Part shown: one piece after another, positions 26,374-34,980 of the stretch
How positions within the stretch are numbered: the stretch's first letter is position 1
How the letters are laid out: each line of letters begins with the position of its first letter
DNA from: Agromyces sp. Leaf222
Lineage (GTDB): Bacteria > Actinomycetota > Actinomycetes > Actinomycetales > Microbacteriaceae
DNA: 64,000 nt
Direction of reading: 5' to 3'
NCBI RefSeq assembly: GCF_001421565.1
Contig: NZ_LMKQ01000001.1
Location: 2,474,605 to 2,538,604 of the forward strand
Translations under genes and position numbers: made by a program
The notes under the pieces: generated by a model
Seen by the model: the letters and a program-made list of their open reading frames with translations, nothing else
Databases searched by the model: none
Told to the model about the DNA's origin: nothing

Positions 26374-27682
26374 GGTGCTTCCTTCCATCGGCGTCCCCGG
26401 ACTCGAACGCCAGCTGGGCGTCGATCAGGGACTGATCGCGCTCGACGAGGATCGTCGAGATGCGCTTCCTGCGGCCCTCGGTGCGCTCGGCACGGAGGAC
26501 GAGTCCTGAGACGACGGCCTGCTCGCCCGGTTGGGCGAGTCGGCCGAGTTCCTTCGCGAGCAGGCCGCCGGCGGAGTCGACGTCCTCGTCATCGAGCTCG
26601 AGCCCGAAGAGCTCGCCGAGCTCGTCGATCGGCAACCTGGCGTTGACGCGGAACCGGCCGGGGCCGAGCTCCTCGATCTGCGCGGCCTCGCGGTCGTACT
26701 CGTCGGAGATGTCGCCGACGAGCTCCTCGATGACGTCTTCGAGCGTCACGAGGCCGGCGATGCCGCCGTACTCGTCGACGACCATCGCGAGGTGGTTCGA
26801 CTCGAGCTGCATCTGCCGCAGCAGCGCATCGGCCTTCATGGAGTCGGGCACGAACACGGCAGGGCGGGCCAGCTCGCCGACCGTGAGGTCGGCCGCGTCG
26901 AGCGGTCGCTCGAATCCGAGGCGTGCGAGATCGCGCAGGTACAGGATGCCGGCGACGTCGTCGGCGTCCTGCTCGATGACCGGGATGCGCGAGTAGCCGG
27001 CGTTCAGGAACAACGCCATCGCCTGCGGCAGGTGCGCCGTCGACTCGATGGTGATCATGTCGGTGCGCGGCACCATCACCTCGCGCGCGACGGTGTCGTT
27101 GAACTCGAAGATCGAGTGGATGAGTTCGCGGTCGCCCTCTTCGAGCACCTCGAGCTCGGTCGCCTCGTCGACCATGCTGAGCAGCTGCTCTTCACTCGAG
27201 ACGCCGGCGAACCGGATGCGGCCGGGGGTCACCCGGTTGCCGAGGCTCACGAGCGCGTTCGCGAGCGGGCCGAGCAGCACGCGCAGGAAGTGCACCACGG
27301 GAGCAGTGAGCTTCAGCACGACCGCGGCGTGCGCGCGACCGACGCTGCGGGGGCTCGCCCCGACGAGCACGAACGACACCGCCGTCATGATGAGCGCCGA
27401 CCAGAGCAGCACCCACCACACGTTGTCGAGGAACGAGACGAACGCGAGCGTGACGAGCACGGCCGCCGTCGTCTCGGCGATGATGCGCACGAAGTTGACC
27501 GCGTTGACGTGCGCACCCGTGTCGTCGGCGATGGCCAGCAGCGACCGACGCGCACGGGAGCCGAACGAGAGCTCGGTGACATCCGCCCTGCTCGTGGCGC
27601 CGAGGGCGGAGTCGACGGCCGCCATGAGACCGCCGAACGCGACGAACACGAATGCCGAGGCGAGGAAGAGCCAGGCCTGCAT
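26366..27682 (-). CDS. CNNM/CorC-type transporter-associated protein (hemolysin family)
   Basis: 438-residue membrane protein. An N-terminal DUF21/CNNM membrane domain (about residues 1-180, with the ATSRADVTELSFGSRARRS motif) is followed by a pair of CBS domains (VPRTDMITIESTA; AMVVDEYGGIAGLVTLEDVIEELVGDISDEYD) and a C-terminal CorC-HlyC domain. Relatives affect Mg2+ or Co2+ efflux; the old name hemolysin has little support. Placed between ybeY (2-nt gap) and era (8-nt overlap). Confidence 0.93.
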   Translation of the reverse strand: MQAWLFLASAFVFVAFGGLMAAVDSALGATSRADVTELSFGSRARRSLLAIADDTGAHVNAVNFVRIIAETTAAVLVTLAFVSFLDNVWWVLLWSALIMTAVSFVLVGASPRSVGRAHAAVVLKLTAPVVHFLRVLLGPLANALVSLGNRVTPGRIRFAGVSSEEQLLSMVDEATELEVLEEGDRELIHSIFEFNDTVAREVMVPRTDMITIESTAHLPQAMALFLNAGYSRIPVIEQDADDVAGILYLRDLARLGFERPLDAADLTVGELARPAVFVPDSMKADALLRQMQLESNHLAMVVDEYGGIAGLVTLEDVIEELVGDISDEYDREAAQIEELGPGRFRVNARLPIDELGELFGLELDDEDVDSAGGLLAKELGRLAQPGEQAVVSGLVLRAERTEGRRKRISTILVERDQSLIDAQLAFESGDADGRKHRG

Positions 27683-27684
27683 GG

Positions 27685-28146
27685 TCAGCGACGACGCTCC
27701 TGCATCGTGAAGCCGACGAGGAGGTCGCGCTGCAGGCCGAACATCTCCTTCTCGTCTTCGGGTTCGGCATGGTCGAACCCGAGCAGGTGCAGCATGCCGT
27801 GCGTGGTGAGCAGGAGGAGCTCGTCGATGAGCGGATGCCCCGCGGTGCGCGCCTGCGCCTCGGCAACCTGCGGGCACAGCACGACGTCGCCGAGGAGTCC
27901 GGGCGGGGCCGGGTTCTCTTCGCTGCCCGGCCGGAGCTCGTCCATCGGGAAGCTCAGCACGTCGGTGGGGCCGGGCTCGTCCATCCACTGCACGTGCAGC
28001 TGCTCCATCGCGCCCTCGTCGACCAGCACGATCGCGAGCTCGGCGTCGGCGTGCACGTGCAGCGCGTCGAGCACGTAGACCGCGAGCCGCTGCAGCACCG
28101 CCTCGTCGACCTCGACGGCGGATTCGTTGTTGACCTCGATGCTCAC
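27685..28146 (-). CDS. ybeY: Endoribonuclease YbeY
   Basis: Zinc metalloenzyme for 16S rRNA 3'-end maturation and ribosome quality control. 153 residues. The metal site HGMLHLLGFDH (H-x3-H-x5-H) is intact near residue 120, and the preceding TDVLSFPMDE and LGDVVLCPQVAEAQA motifs are present. The GTG at 28146 overlaps the phoH stop by 4 nt. Confidence 0.96.
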   Translation of the reverse strand: MSIEVNNESAVEVDEAVLQRLAVYVLDALHVHADAELAIVLVDEGAMEQLHVQWMDEPGPTDVLSFPMDELRPGSEENPAPPGLLGDVVLCPQVAEAQARTAGHPLIDELLLLTTHGMLHLLGFDHAEPEDEKEMFGLQRDLLVGFTMQERRR

Positions 28147-29303
28147 GAGTTGGCGCCCCTTCGAGGGAGGTGGTCGCGCGGGCCGGCGTGCCCGCGTCGT
28201 TCGGCGCGGTTCGCGAACTCCCGCGCCTGGTCGCGCTCGAAGCGCTGCGCCTGCGCGCGCTGGTCGAACTCGGTGTAGGCGTCGACGATCTGGCCGACGA
28301 GCGTGTGACGCACCACGTCCTGGCTCGTCAACGTCGCGAAGTGGATGTCGTCGATGCGGTCGAGGATCCGGGTCACGAGGCGGAGCCCGCTTGCGCCGCC
28401 CGGCAGGTCGACCTGCGTGACGTCGCCCGTGACGACCATCTTCGAACCGAAGCCGAGCCGGGTGAGGAACATCTTCATCTGCTCGGGCGTCGTGTTCTGC
28501 GCCTCGTCGAGCACGACGAACGAGTCGTTGAGCGTGCGACCGCGCATGTAGGCGAGCGGCGCGACCTCGACCGTGCCCGAGGCGAGGAGCTTCGGAACCA
28601 TCTCGGGGTCCATCATCTCGTTCAGCGCATCGTAGAGCGGCCGGAGGTACGGATCGATCTTGTCGGTCAGCGTGCCCGGGAGGAACCCGAGACGCTCGCC
28701 GGCCTCGACCGCCGGACGAGTCAGGATGATGCGGCTGACCTCCTTGCGCTGCAACGCCTGCACGGCCTTCGCCATGGCGAGGTAGGTCTTGCCCGTGCCG
28801 GCCGGGCCGATGCCGAAGACGACGGTGTGCTCGTCGATGGCGTCGACGTAGGCGCGCTGGCCCTCGGTCTTGGGCCGGATCGTCTTGCCCCGCGAGGCGA
28901 CGATGACCTGGCCGAGCAGTTCGGACGGTCGGGATTCGGGATCGGCGTCGATCATGCGGGCCGAGCTCCTCACTTCGGTGGGTGTCGGATCCTGGCCGGC
29001 TCGCACGAGCTCCAGGAGTTCTTCGATCAGACGGCGCACGCGCAGGCGCTCGGAGGCGTCGCCTCGGATGCCGATCTCGTTGCCGCGCACGTGCACCTCG
29101 ACATCGGGGTACTCGCGCTGGATGGTGGTCAGCAGGCGGTCCTGCGGGCCGAGGAGCCGCACCATGGCGATGCCGTCGATGCTGAGTCGCTCCTCATCGG
29201 CGCGCACGGTCGGCGGCACGTCGGCGGGTCGCACCTCGGCTGCGGCCGCCTCGGGCTGCACGTCGTCGCGCTGCGGGTCTTCGCCCTGCGGATCAGCCGC
29301 CAA
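28143..29303 (-). CDS. PhoH-family ATPase (PhoH-like)
   Basis: 386-residue cytosolic P-loop ATPase of unknown precise role, thought to act in RNA metabolism and always near ybeY. Walker A GPAGTGKTYLAMAKAV around residue 165, Walker B SFVVLDEAQNTTPEQMKMFLTRLG; the N-terminal part (VEVHVRGNEIGIRG) is a KH-like region. The unusual TTG at 29303 is chosen because a GGGGAGG ribosome site stands 6 nt before it; the next in-frame ATG upstream has none. It overlaps the HIT gene by 11 nt. Confidence 0.93.
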   Translation of the reverse strand: MAADPQGEDPQRDDVQPEAAAAEVRPADVPPTVRADEERLSIDGIAMVRLLGPQDRLLTTIQREYPDVEVHVRGNEIGIRGDASERLRVRRLIEELLELVRAGQDPTPTEVRSSARMIDADPESRPSELLGQVIVASRGKTIRPKTEGQRAYVDAIDEHTVVFGIGPAGTGKTYLAMAKAVQALQRKEVSRIILTRPAVEAGERLGFLPGTLTDKIDPYLRPLYDALNEMMDPEMVPKLLASGTVEVAPLAYMRGRTLNDSFVVLDEAQNTTPEQMKMFLTRLGFGSKMVVTGDVTQVDLPGGASGLRLVTRILDRIDDIHFATLTSQDVVRHTLVGQIVDAYTEFDQRAQAQRFERDQAREFANRAERRGHAGPRDHLPRRGANS

Positions 29304-29649
29304 GCGATGCCTCCCCGAGGCCGCCTGCGAGCACATGCGCGTGCACGTGGAAGACGGTCTGGCCGGCCGCGGCGCCCGTGTTGAACACCAGCCGGAACTC
29401 GCCGTCGGCGAGATCGGCGGCGACGCCGCGTGCCACCTCGACGAGTTCGGCGAGCAGCGCGGGGTCGCCGGCGGCGAGCTCGACGACGTCGCGGTAGGCG
29501 CCGGACTTCGGCGTGACGACGACGTGCACCGGCGCCTTGGGGGCGATGTCGCGGAACGCGATCACGTTCGCCGTCTCGGCGACGACGTCAGCGGGGATCT
29601 CGCGCGCGGCGATGCGCTCGAACAAGGTCGGCTCGGCGGTTGCGGTCAT
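29293..29649 (-). CDS. HIT-family (HINT-like) nucleotide-binding protein
   Basis: 118-residue histidine-triad hydrolase. The catalytic triad HVHAHVL (H-x-H-x-H) is near residue 100, with the family APVHVVVTPK strand before it. Such proteins cleave nucleoside phosphoramidates or adenylated substrates. It sits between rsmE and phoH. A TACGAT hexamer 6 nt before the ATG suggests its own leaderless promoter, although GGAG also lies there. Confidence 0.93.
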   Translation of the reverse strand: MTATAEPTLFERIAAREIPADVVAETANVIAFRDIAPKAPVHVVVTPKSGAYRDVVELAAGDPALLAELVEVARGVAADLADGEFRLVFNTGAAAGQTVFHVHAHVLAGGLGEASLGG

Positions 29650-29655
29650 GTCTCC

Positions 29656-29661
29656 ATCGTA
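29656..29661 (-). promoter_or_regulatory. -10 element before the HIT gene
   Basis: TACGAT, 6 nt before the ATG. The gene follows rsmE by 24 nt, so this would be an internal promoter of the operon. Confidence 0.45.
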
Positions 29662-29673
29662 GCGAGGGATGCC

Positions 29674-30408
29674 TCACCACCGCCCGAGTCGGGCGTTCAG
29701 CACGGCGATCGCGGCGGGGCCGGCGGTCGAGGTGCGCAGGACGGAGTCGCCGAGGCGGACGGCCTCGGCGCCGGCCGCCACCAGACGCTCGATCTCGGCG
29801 GGCGCGATGCCGCCCTCGGGGCCGACCACGAGCGCGAGGTCGCGGCCGTCGTCGCGGAGGTCGGTGAGCGGCGTCGCCGCCGTCGGCTCGAGCAGCAGCA
29901 CACGCACGCCCTCGAGCAGCGCGGGAAGCGCGGCGGTCGCGGTGAGCGGTGCGACCTCGGGCATCCACGGGCGGATCGACTGCTTGGTGGCCTCGCGCAC
30001 GATGGTCGCCCAGCGGGCCCGGCCCTTCTCGGCCTTCGGCCCCTCCCACCGGGAGACCGACCTGCTCGCCGACCACGGCACGATCGCGTCGACGCCGAGC
30101 TCGGTCGCCGCCTGCACCGCCAGCTCGTCGCGATCGCCCTTCGCGAGGGCCTGCACGAGCACGATGCGCGGGCTCGGCGCCGGCGTCGAGGTGACCTCGC
30201 CGACCTCGAGCACGAGCTCGCGCGGCGCCGCCTCGACCACGGTCGCCGTGGCCAGCTCGCCACGGCCGTTGCCGACCGAGAGCTGCTCGCCGACGCGCAC
30301 CCGCGAGACCGTCACCGCGTGCCTGGCCTCGTCGCCGGTCAGGCGCACGAGGTCGCCGGGTGCGGCGCCCGCCAGTTCGAGGCGCTCGTCGAGGTAGAGG
30401 TGGCTCAT
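29674..30408 (-). CDS. rsmE: 16S rRNA (uracil-1498-N3) methyltransferase
   Basis: SPOUT-class methyltransferase for U1498 of 16S rRNA. 244 residues. An N-terminal PUA-like domain (LTGDEARHAVTVSRVRVGEQ) is followed by the knotted SAM-binding domain with VQALAKGDRDELAVQAATELGVDAI, RARWATIVREATKQSIRPWMPEV and the closing LALVVGPEGGIAPAEIERL...VRLGDSVLRTSTAGPAAIAVLNA. Follows dnaJ by 11 nt. Confidence 0.96.
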   Translation of the reverse strand: MSHLYLDERLELAGAAPGDLVRLTGDEARHAVTVSRVRVGEQLSVGNGRGELATATVVEAAPRELVLEVGEVTSTPAPSPRIVLVQALAKGDRDELAVQAATELGVDAIVPWSASRSVSRWEGPKAEKGRARWATIVREATKQSIRPWMPEVAPLTATAALPALLEGVRVLLLEPTAATPLTDLRDDGRDLALVVGPEGGIAPAEIERLVAAGAEAVRLGDSVLRTSTAGPAAIAVLNARLGRW

Positions 30409-30419
30409 CGGGGCGCCGG

Positions 30420-31523
30420 TCAGCCGAGGAACTTGTCGCGCAGGCGCGCGAACAGGCCCTGCTGGAAGTGGCTCAGCTCGGGTGCGGGCGCCTTCTTCGA
30501 CGCCGCGAACTGCTGCACGAGGTCGCGCTCCTTCGTCGAGAGCTTGGTGGGCGTGACCACCTGCACCCCGACGCGGAGGTCGCCTCGGCCGCTGCCGCGG
30601 AGCTTGGAGACGCCGCGATCCTTGACGGTGAGGATCTCACCGCTCTGCAGGCCGGGCTTGATCTCGACCTCGACGTCGCCGTCGAGCGCCTCGATCTTCG
30701 CCGTCGTGCCGAGGATCGCGTCGGTCATCGACACCGCGAGCGTGGCGAGCAGGTCGTCGCCGTTGCGGCTGAACACGTCGTGGTTCTTGACCTTGATCTC
30801 GAGGTAGAGGTCACCGTTGGGGCCGCCGGCCGGGCCCGACTCGCCCGACCCGGGCATCTGCAGCCGCACGCCCGTGTCGACGCCGGCGGGGATGTCGACG
30901 GGAACCGTGCGGCGCGCGCGCACCCGGCCCTGGCCCTGGCACGTGACGCACGGCGTCGCGATGACGGTGCCGTACCCGCGGCAGGTGCCGCACGGGCTCG
31001 ACGTCATGACGTTGCCGAGCAGCGAGCGGACGGCCCGCTGGATCGAGCCCGAGCCGCCGCAGATGTCGCACGTGACGGGCGAGGTGCCCGGCTGGCAGCA
31101 CGACCCGTTGCAGGTCTGGCACACCACCGCGGTGTCGACCTCGATGTCGCGATGGGTGCCGAAGATGACCTCGTCGAGTCCGACCTCGACGCGGATCAGC
31201 GCGTCCTGACCGCGCTCGCGGCGTGAACGGGGGCCCCTGGTCTGCTGCGCGCCACCGAAGAACGTCTCGAAGATGTCGCCGAAGCCGCCGAAGCCCTGCG
31301 CCCCGCCGCCGAACCCGCCCTGATCGCCGAGGTCGTACTGCTGGCGCTGCTTGGCGTCGGAGAGCACGTCGTAGGCGTGCGTCACGGACTTGAAGCGCTC
31401 GGATGCCTCGGCGCCGGGATTGACGTCGGGGTGCAACTCGCGCGCGAGGCGGCGGTAGGCCTTCTTGATCTCGTCGGGGGTGGCGTCGCGTGAGACGCCG
31501 AGGACCTCGTAGTGGTCTGCCAC
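30420..31523 (-). CDS. dnaJ: Molecular chaperone DnaJ (DnaJ2 type)
   Basis: Hsp40 co-chaperone of DnaK. 367 residues. The J-domain (residues 1-66) contains the HPD motif in [11 protein letters not shown]; then a Gly/Phe-rich linker and four zinc motifs: [32 protein letters not shown]. The first has Cys where the usual CxxCxGxG has Gly. Two C-terminal barrel domains follow. The GTG at 31523 starts [10 protein letters not shown]; an AGGA lies 12 nt upstream. Downstream of hrcA in one unit, so it is heat-regulated by HrcA through the CIRCE element. Confidence 0.96.
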   Translation of the reverse strand: MADHYEVLGVSRDATPDEIKKAYRRLARELHPDVNPGAEASERFKSVTHAYDVLSDAKQRQQYDLGDQGGFGGGAQGFGGFGDIFETFFGGAQQTRGPRSRRERGQDALIRVEVGLDEVIFGTHRDIEVDTAVVCQTCNGSCCQPGTSPVTCDICGGSGSIQRAVRSLLGNVMTSSPCGTCRGYGTVIATPCVTCQGQGRVRARRTVPVDIPAGVDTGVRLQMPGSGESGPAGGPNGDLYLEIKVKNHDVFSRNGDDLLATLAVSMTDAILGTTAKIEALDGDVEVEIKPGLQSGEILTVKDRGVSKLRGSGRGDLRVGVQVVTPTKLSTKERDLVQQFAASKKAPAPELSHFQQGLFARLRDKFLG

Positions 31524-31569
31524 GGAGGGCGTGTCCTTTCGATTGCGGATGCCGGTGGGGGCCGGCTGC

Positions 31570-32592
31570 TCAGTTCTCGCCGAGCGTGCGGGAGAGGTAT
31601 CGGGCGACCGCGCGGACGGCCGCCATGCTGTGCGAGTAGTCCATGCGGGTCGGGCCGACGACGCCGAGCCGGGAGATGTCGCGACCCGGGATCTCGAAGG
31701 CGCTCGAGAGCACCGAGGTCTCGCCGAGGCCGAACGACGCGTTCTCGCGGCCGATGCGCACGGCGACGGCGTGCTCGTCTGCGGCCATCTCGCCGAAGAG
31801 ACGGAGCAGCACGACCTGCTCCTCGATGGCCTCGATGACGCCGAGGATCGAGCCCGCGAAGTCCTGCTCGGTTCGCACGAGGTTCGCGGCGCCCGCCACG
31901 ACCAGGCGATCCTGGCGCTGCGCGCGGGCCTGCTCGGCGAGCGTTGCCGCGAGGGCCTGCAGCACGCGCGCATCGGTCGGCGCGACGTCGGCGAACTCGC
32001 CGGACAGCGACTCCGCGGCATCCGCCATGGCCCGATTGCCGGCGAGCTCGTTCAACCGCGAACGGTACGACGCGAGCGTGGCCTCGTCGACCGCGGCCGG
32101 GAGCTCGGCGACGCGCTGCTCGACCTGACCGGAGTCGGTGATGAGGATGCACAGCACGCGGTCGGGCGCGAGCGAGACGAGCTCGACGTGCCGGACACGG
32201 GCGCTGCCGAAGCTCGGGTACTGCACGACCGCGAGCTGCTTGGTCAGCTGCGCGACGAGGCGAACCGTGCGCGCGAGGAGCTCGTCGAGGTCGCTCGACT
32301 CGCCGAGGAACGTCTCGATGGCGAGCCGCTGCGCCCGGGTCATGGGACGGACGTCGGTGAGTTGGTCGACGAAGACCCGATAGCCCTTGTCGGTCGGGAT
32401 GCGGCCCGACGACGTGTGCGGGGCCGCGATGAGCTCCTCCTCTTCGAGGAGGGCCATGTCGTTGCGGATCGTCGCGGCCGAGACGCCGAACGAATGCCGC
32501 TCGACGATGGCCTTCGAGCCCACGGGTTCGCGGGAGGCGACGTAGTCCTGCACGATCGCCCTGAGGACGGCGAGGCTGCGTTCGGAGACCAT
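31570..32592 (-). CDS. hrcA: Heat-inducible transcription repressor HrcA
   Basis: Represses heat-shock genes by binding CIRCE and is tuned by GroEL. 340 residues, normal length. N-terminal winged helix ([46 protein letters not shown]) followed by [21 protein letters not shown], the HrcA signature. A CIRCE dyad lies 23 nt before the ATG, so the gene represses itself. First gene of the hrcA-dnaJ-rsmE-... operon. Confidence 0.97.
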   Translation of the reverse strand: MVSERSLAVLRAIVQDYVASREPVGSKAIVERHSFGVSAATIRNDMALLEEEELIAAPHTSSGRIPTDKGYRVFVDQLTDVRPMTRAQRLAIETFLGESSDLDELLARTVRLVAQLTKQLAVVQYPSFGSARVRHVELVSLAPDRVLCILITDSGQVEQRVAELPAAVDEATLASYRSRLNELAGNRAMADAAESLSGEFADVAPTDARVLQALAATLAEQARAQRQDRLVVAGAANLVRTEQDFAGSILGVIEAIEEQVVLLRLFGEMAADEHAVAVRIGRENASFGLGETSVLSSAFEIPGRDISRLGVVGPTRMDYSHSMAAVRAVARYLSRTLGEN

Positions 32593-32614
32593 GTCCCTCG
32601 CTTTCTCGGCGGTG

Positions 32615-32641
32615 TTGGCACTCAGCAGACGTGAGTGCCAA
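32615..32641. promoter_or_regulatory. CIRCE operator (HrcA binding site)
   Basis: TTGGCACTC-N9-GAGTGCCAA, perfect inverted repeat with the canonical 9-nt spacer; consensus is TTAGCACTC. It starts directly at the end of a TATGAT -10 (32641-32646, minus strand), so bound HrcA would block transcription initiation. Confidence 0.93.
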
Positions 32642-32646
32642 TCATA
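32641..32646 (-). promoter_or_regulatory. -10 element of hrcA operon
   Basis: TATGAT on the minus strand, abutting the CIRCE dyad. A matching -35 about 17 bp upstream is not convincing; a TTGAGC is only 5 nt away. Confidence 0.5.
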
Positions 32647-32782
32647 CCGCTCAACTCAGGGTAATCCCCATTGCCGACGCTCGTGCCCGACGCTACCGTG
32701 GGCATGTTCCGCGACACACCAAGACGCGACCCCCCACCCCTCGCGGCAGCGGAACAGTCCTCGACGCCTGAAAGGCACGAAC

Positions 32783-33244
32783 ATGTCAGATCCCAACGCA
32801 GGCCCGTCCGATCCGAACGTGCCGCCCACGCCCCCGCAGCAGCCGGCAGCCCCCCAGCCCGCAGCCCAGCCCGCCGCGGCGCAGCCCGGCGCGCCGCTCT
32901 CGCGCGAGCAGGACGTGCAGTGGGGCTCGTTCGCCCACCTCGGCGGCATCCTCGGATTCCTGCCGTCGCTCATCATCTGGCTCGTCTTCAAGGACCGCGG
33001 CCAGTTCACCGACACCGAGGCGAAGGAAGCGCTCAACTTCCAGATCACCCTGGTCTTCGCCCAGATCGCGATCTTCATCCTGACCTCGATCATCACGGTC
33101 GTCACGTTCGGCCTCGGCAGCGTGCTCGGCCTGCTCTCGTGGGCCGTCTGGATCGTCGGGGTCGTCTTCTCGATCATCGCGTTCCTCCAGGCGAAGGACG
33201 GCCGCAACTACCGCTACCCGTTCGCCATCCGACTCATCAAGTAG
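32783..33244 (+). CDS. DUF4870 membrane protein (paralogue 1)
   Basis: 153-residue protein. Long Pro/Ala/Gln-rich cytoplasmic N-terminus (residues 1-45, PTPPQQPAAPQPAAQPAA) followed by the DUF4870 membrane domain with three hydrophobic helices and the conserved FKDRGQFTDTEAKEALNFQIT loop. Function of the family unknown. An AAAGG ribosome site lies 8 nt before the ATG. A tandem paralogue follows at 33365; the two are separated by a terminator. Confidence 0.88.
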   Translation: MSDPNAGPSDPNVPPTPPQQPAAPQPAAQPAAAQPGAPLSREQDVQWGSFAHLGGILGFLPSLIIWLVFKDRGQFTDTEAKEALNFQITLVFAQIAIFILTSIITVVTFGLGSVLGLLSWAVWIVGVVFSIIAFLQAKDGRNYRYPFAIRLIK

Positions 33245-33259
33245 TCGCGGCACGCACAT

Positions 33260-33296
33260 CGCCCGCCGTGGGAGCGTCACACTCCCGCGGCGGGCG
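33260..33296 (+). terminator. Terminator between the two DUF4870 genes
   Basis: 15-bp stem with a single G-T pair (33260-33274 with 33282-33296), 7-nt loop, followed by TTGC; starts 15 nt after the first gene. Confidence 0.75.
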
Positions 33297-33364
33297 TTGC
33301 TGTGCCAGCATGAAGGCGTCCGCAGTCACCGCGCCGGTTCGGCGCATCCGAACAGGAGAAGACG

Positions 33365-33745
33365 ATGTCCGATCTGCCCCCTCCCCCTCCGCCGCAGAAC
33401 CCCTACGAGCAGAGCCCGCAGCTCAGCCCGAACGACGAGAAGCTCTGGGCCACGCTCGTGCACATCGGCGGCATCTTCTTCGGCTTCATCCCGGCGCTGA
33501 TCGGCTACCTGGTCCTCAAGGACAAGGGCCCGTTCGTGCGCGCGCACACCGCGACGGCGCTGAACTTCCAGATCACGATGACGATCGCCGCGATCGTCAG
33601 CAGCATCCTCTGGCTCGTGGTCATCGGCATCTTCCTCTCGATCGCCGTGGCCGTCATCGTCGTCGTGTTCAGCATCATCGCCGCCGTCAAGGCCAACCAG
33701 GGCGAGGCGTACTCGTACCCGCTCACGATCAAGTTCGTGAGCTGA
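33365..33745 (+). CDS. DUF4870 membrane protein (paralogue 2)
   Basis: 126-residue paralogue of the preceding protein, with a shorter poly-Pro N-terminus (SDLPPPPPPQNPYEQ), the same AHLGG/VHIGG start of the membrane domain and the loop LKDKGPFVRAHTATALNFQIT. GGAGAAG ribosome site 4 nt before the ATG. Convergent with hemW. Presumably a local duplication; the loop differs (VRAHTATA in place of TDTEAKEA), so the two may have distinct partners. Confidence 0.88.
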   Translation: MSDLPPPPPPQNPYEQSPQLSPNDEKLWATLVHIGGIFFGFIPALIGYLVLKDKGPFVRAHTATALNFQITMTIAAIVSSILWLVVIGIFLSIAVAVIVVVFSIIAAVKANQGEAYSYPLTIKFVS

Positions 33746-33751
33746 TCGGGC

Positions 33752-34978
33752 TCAGTCCTCGAGCAGGCGCCGCACCACGGCGTCGGCGAGCAGCCGTCCT
33801 CGCCTGGTGAGCGTCAGCCCACCGGCCAGGGCGGCTTTCGCGTCCACGAGCTCGTCGGCGATCAGGCCCGCGACCGCGTGACGACCGCCCGCGTGCAACG
33901 ACGCGATGTCGATGCCCTCGCGGATGCGCGTGAGCAGCAGCACGCGCTCGGTCTCGCGCGTCGGCGCGTCGAGCACCTCGCGCCCGACCGCGGGCGAGTG
34001 CCCGGCGGCGAGCCGCTCGGCGTACGCGGCCGGATGCTTCGCGTTCCACCATCGCACCCCGCCGACGTGGCTGTGGGCTCCCGGCCCGACACCCCACCAG
34101 TCGTCGCCTCGCCAGTAGCCGAGGTTGTGCCGGGATCGGTGCGCGGCATCGGTCGCCCAATTGCTGACCTCGTACCACTCGAAGCCGGCCTCGGCGAAGG
34201 CGGTGTCGGCCAGCTCGTACATATCGGCTTCGAGGTCGTCGGATGGCTCGGCGAGCTCGCCGCGGCGGATCTGCCTCGCCAGCTTCGTGCCGTCCTCGAC
34301 GATGAGGGCGTAGGCGCTCACGTGGTCGGGTCGCTCGGCGACGACCGCGTCGACGCTCCGGCGCCAGTCGTCGAGCGACTCCCCCGGCGTGCCGTAGATC
34401 AGGTCGAGGCTCACGTCGAGTCCGGCCTCTCGCGCCCAGCGCACGACGAGCGGCACCCGCGCCGGGTCGTGTGTGCGGTCGAGCGCGGCGAGCACGTGCG
34501 GAACCGCCGACTGCATGCCGAACGAGACGCGCGTGAACCCGCCCTCGGCGAGCCGGAGCAGGTCTTCGGGGCCGACCGAGTCGGGGTTCGCCTCGGTGGT
34601 CACCTCGACGCCCGGCGCGAAGCCGAACTCGTCGCGGACCGCCGCGAGCATGCGCACGAGGTCGTCGGCGGGCAGCAGCGTCGGCGTCCCGCCCCCGAAG
34701 AAGACCGTCTCGGCCTCACGCGGCACGACCTCGGATGTCGCGAGCACGCGCCGCGACATCCGGATCTCCTCGATGGCCTGGTCGGCGTAGTCGACCTGGC
34801 GGGCGCCGCGGAGTTCGCTGGCCGTGTACGTGTTGAAGTCGCAGTAGCCGCAGCGCACCCGGCAGAACGGCACGTGCACGTAGACGCCGAACGCCCGGTC
34901 GCGCGCCCCGACGGCCGCCGTCGCCGGAAGGACGCCGTCGAGCGGTGCCGGCTCGCCGAGCGGCAGCGCGGAACCCAC
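33752..34978 (-). CDS. hemW: Radical SAM heme chaperone HemW
   Basis: 408 residues. The radical SAM Cys motif CRVRCGYCDF is near residues 37-46; HemN proteins have a fourth Cys two residues on, which is missing here, so HemW (a haem-binding chaperone delivering haem to respiratory enzymes) is favoured over coproporphyrinogen dehydrogenase. FFGGGTPTLLP, the glycine-rich SAM site, and LIYGTPGESLDDW follow, and the HemN C-terminal domain is complete. The GTG at 34978 lies 2 nt after the DUF1990 stop. Third gene of lepA-DUF1990-hemW. Confidence 0.93.
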   Translation of the reverse strand: MGSALPLGEPAPLDGVLPATAAVGARDRAFGVYVHVPFCRVRCGYCDFNTYTASELRGARQVDYADQAIEEIRMSRRVLATSEVVPREAETVFFGGGTPTLLPADDLVRMLAAVRDEFGFAPGVEVTTEANPDSVGPEDLLRLAEGGFTRVSFGMQSAVPHVLAALDRTHDPARVPLVVRWAREAGLDVSLDLIYGTPGESLDDWRRSVDAVVAERPDHVSAYALIVEDGTKLARQIRRGELAEPSDDLEADMYELADTAFAEAGFEWYEVSNWATDAAHRSRHNLGYWRGDDWWGVGPGAHSHVGGVRWWNAKHPAAYAERLAAGHSPAVGREVLDAPTRETERVLLLTRIREGIDIASLHAGGRHAVAGLIADELVDAKAALAGGLTLTRRGRLLADAVVRRLLED

Positions 34979-34980
34979 GC

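Noticed and set aside
26531..28078. 515-codon plus-strand frame opposite the CNNM and ybeY genes
   Set aside because: Spans the junction of two well-supported minus-strand genes; composition is that of a shadow frame.
33752..34978. Oxygen-independent coproporphyrinogen oxidase (HemN)
   Set aside because: The fourth Cys of the HemN motif is missing (CxxxCxYCDF), which points to HemW.
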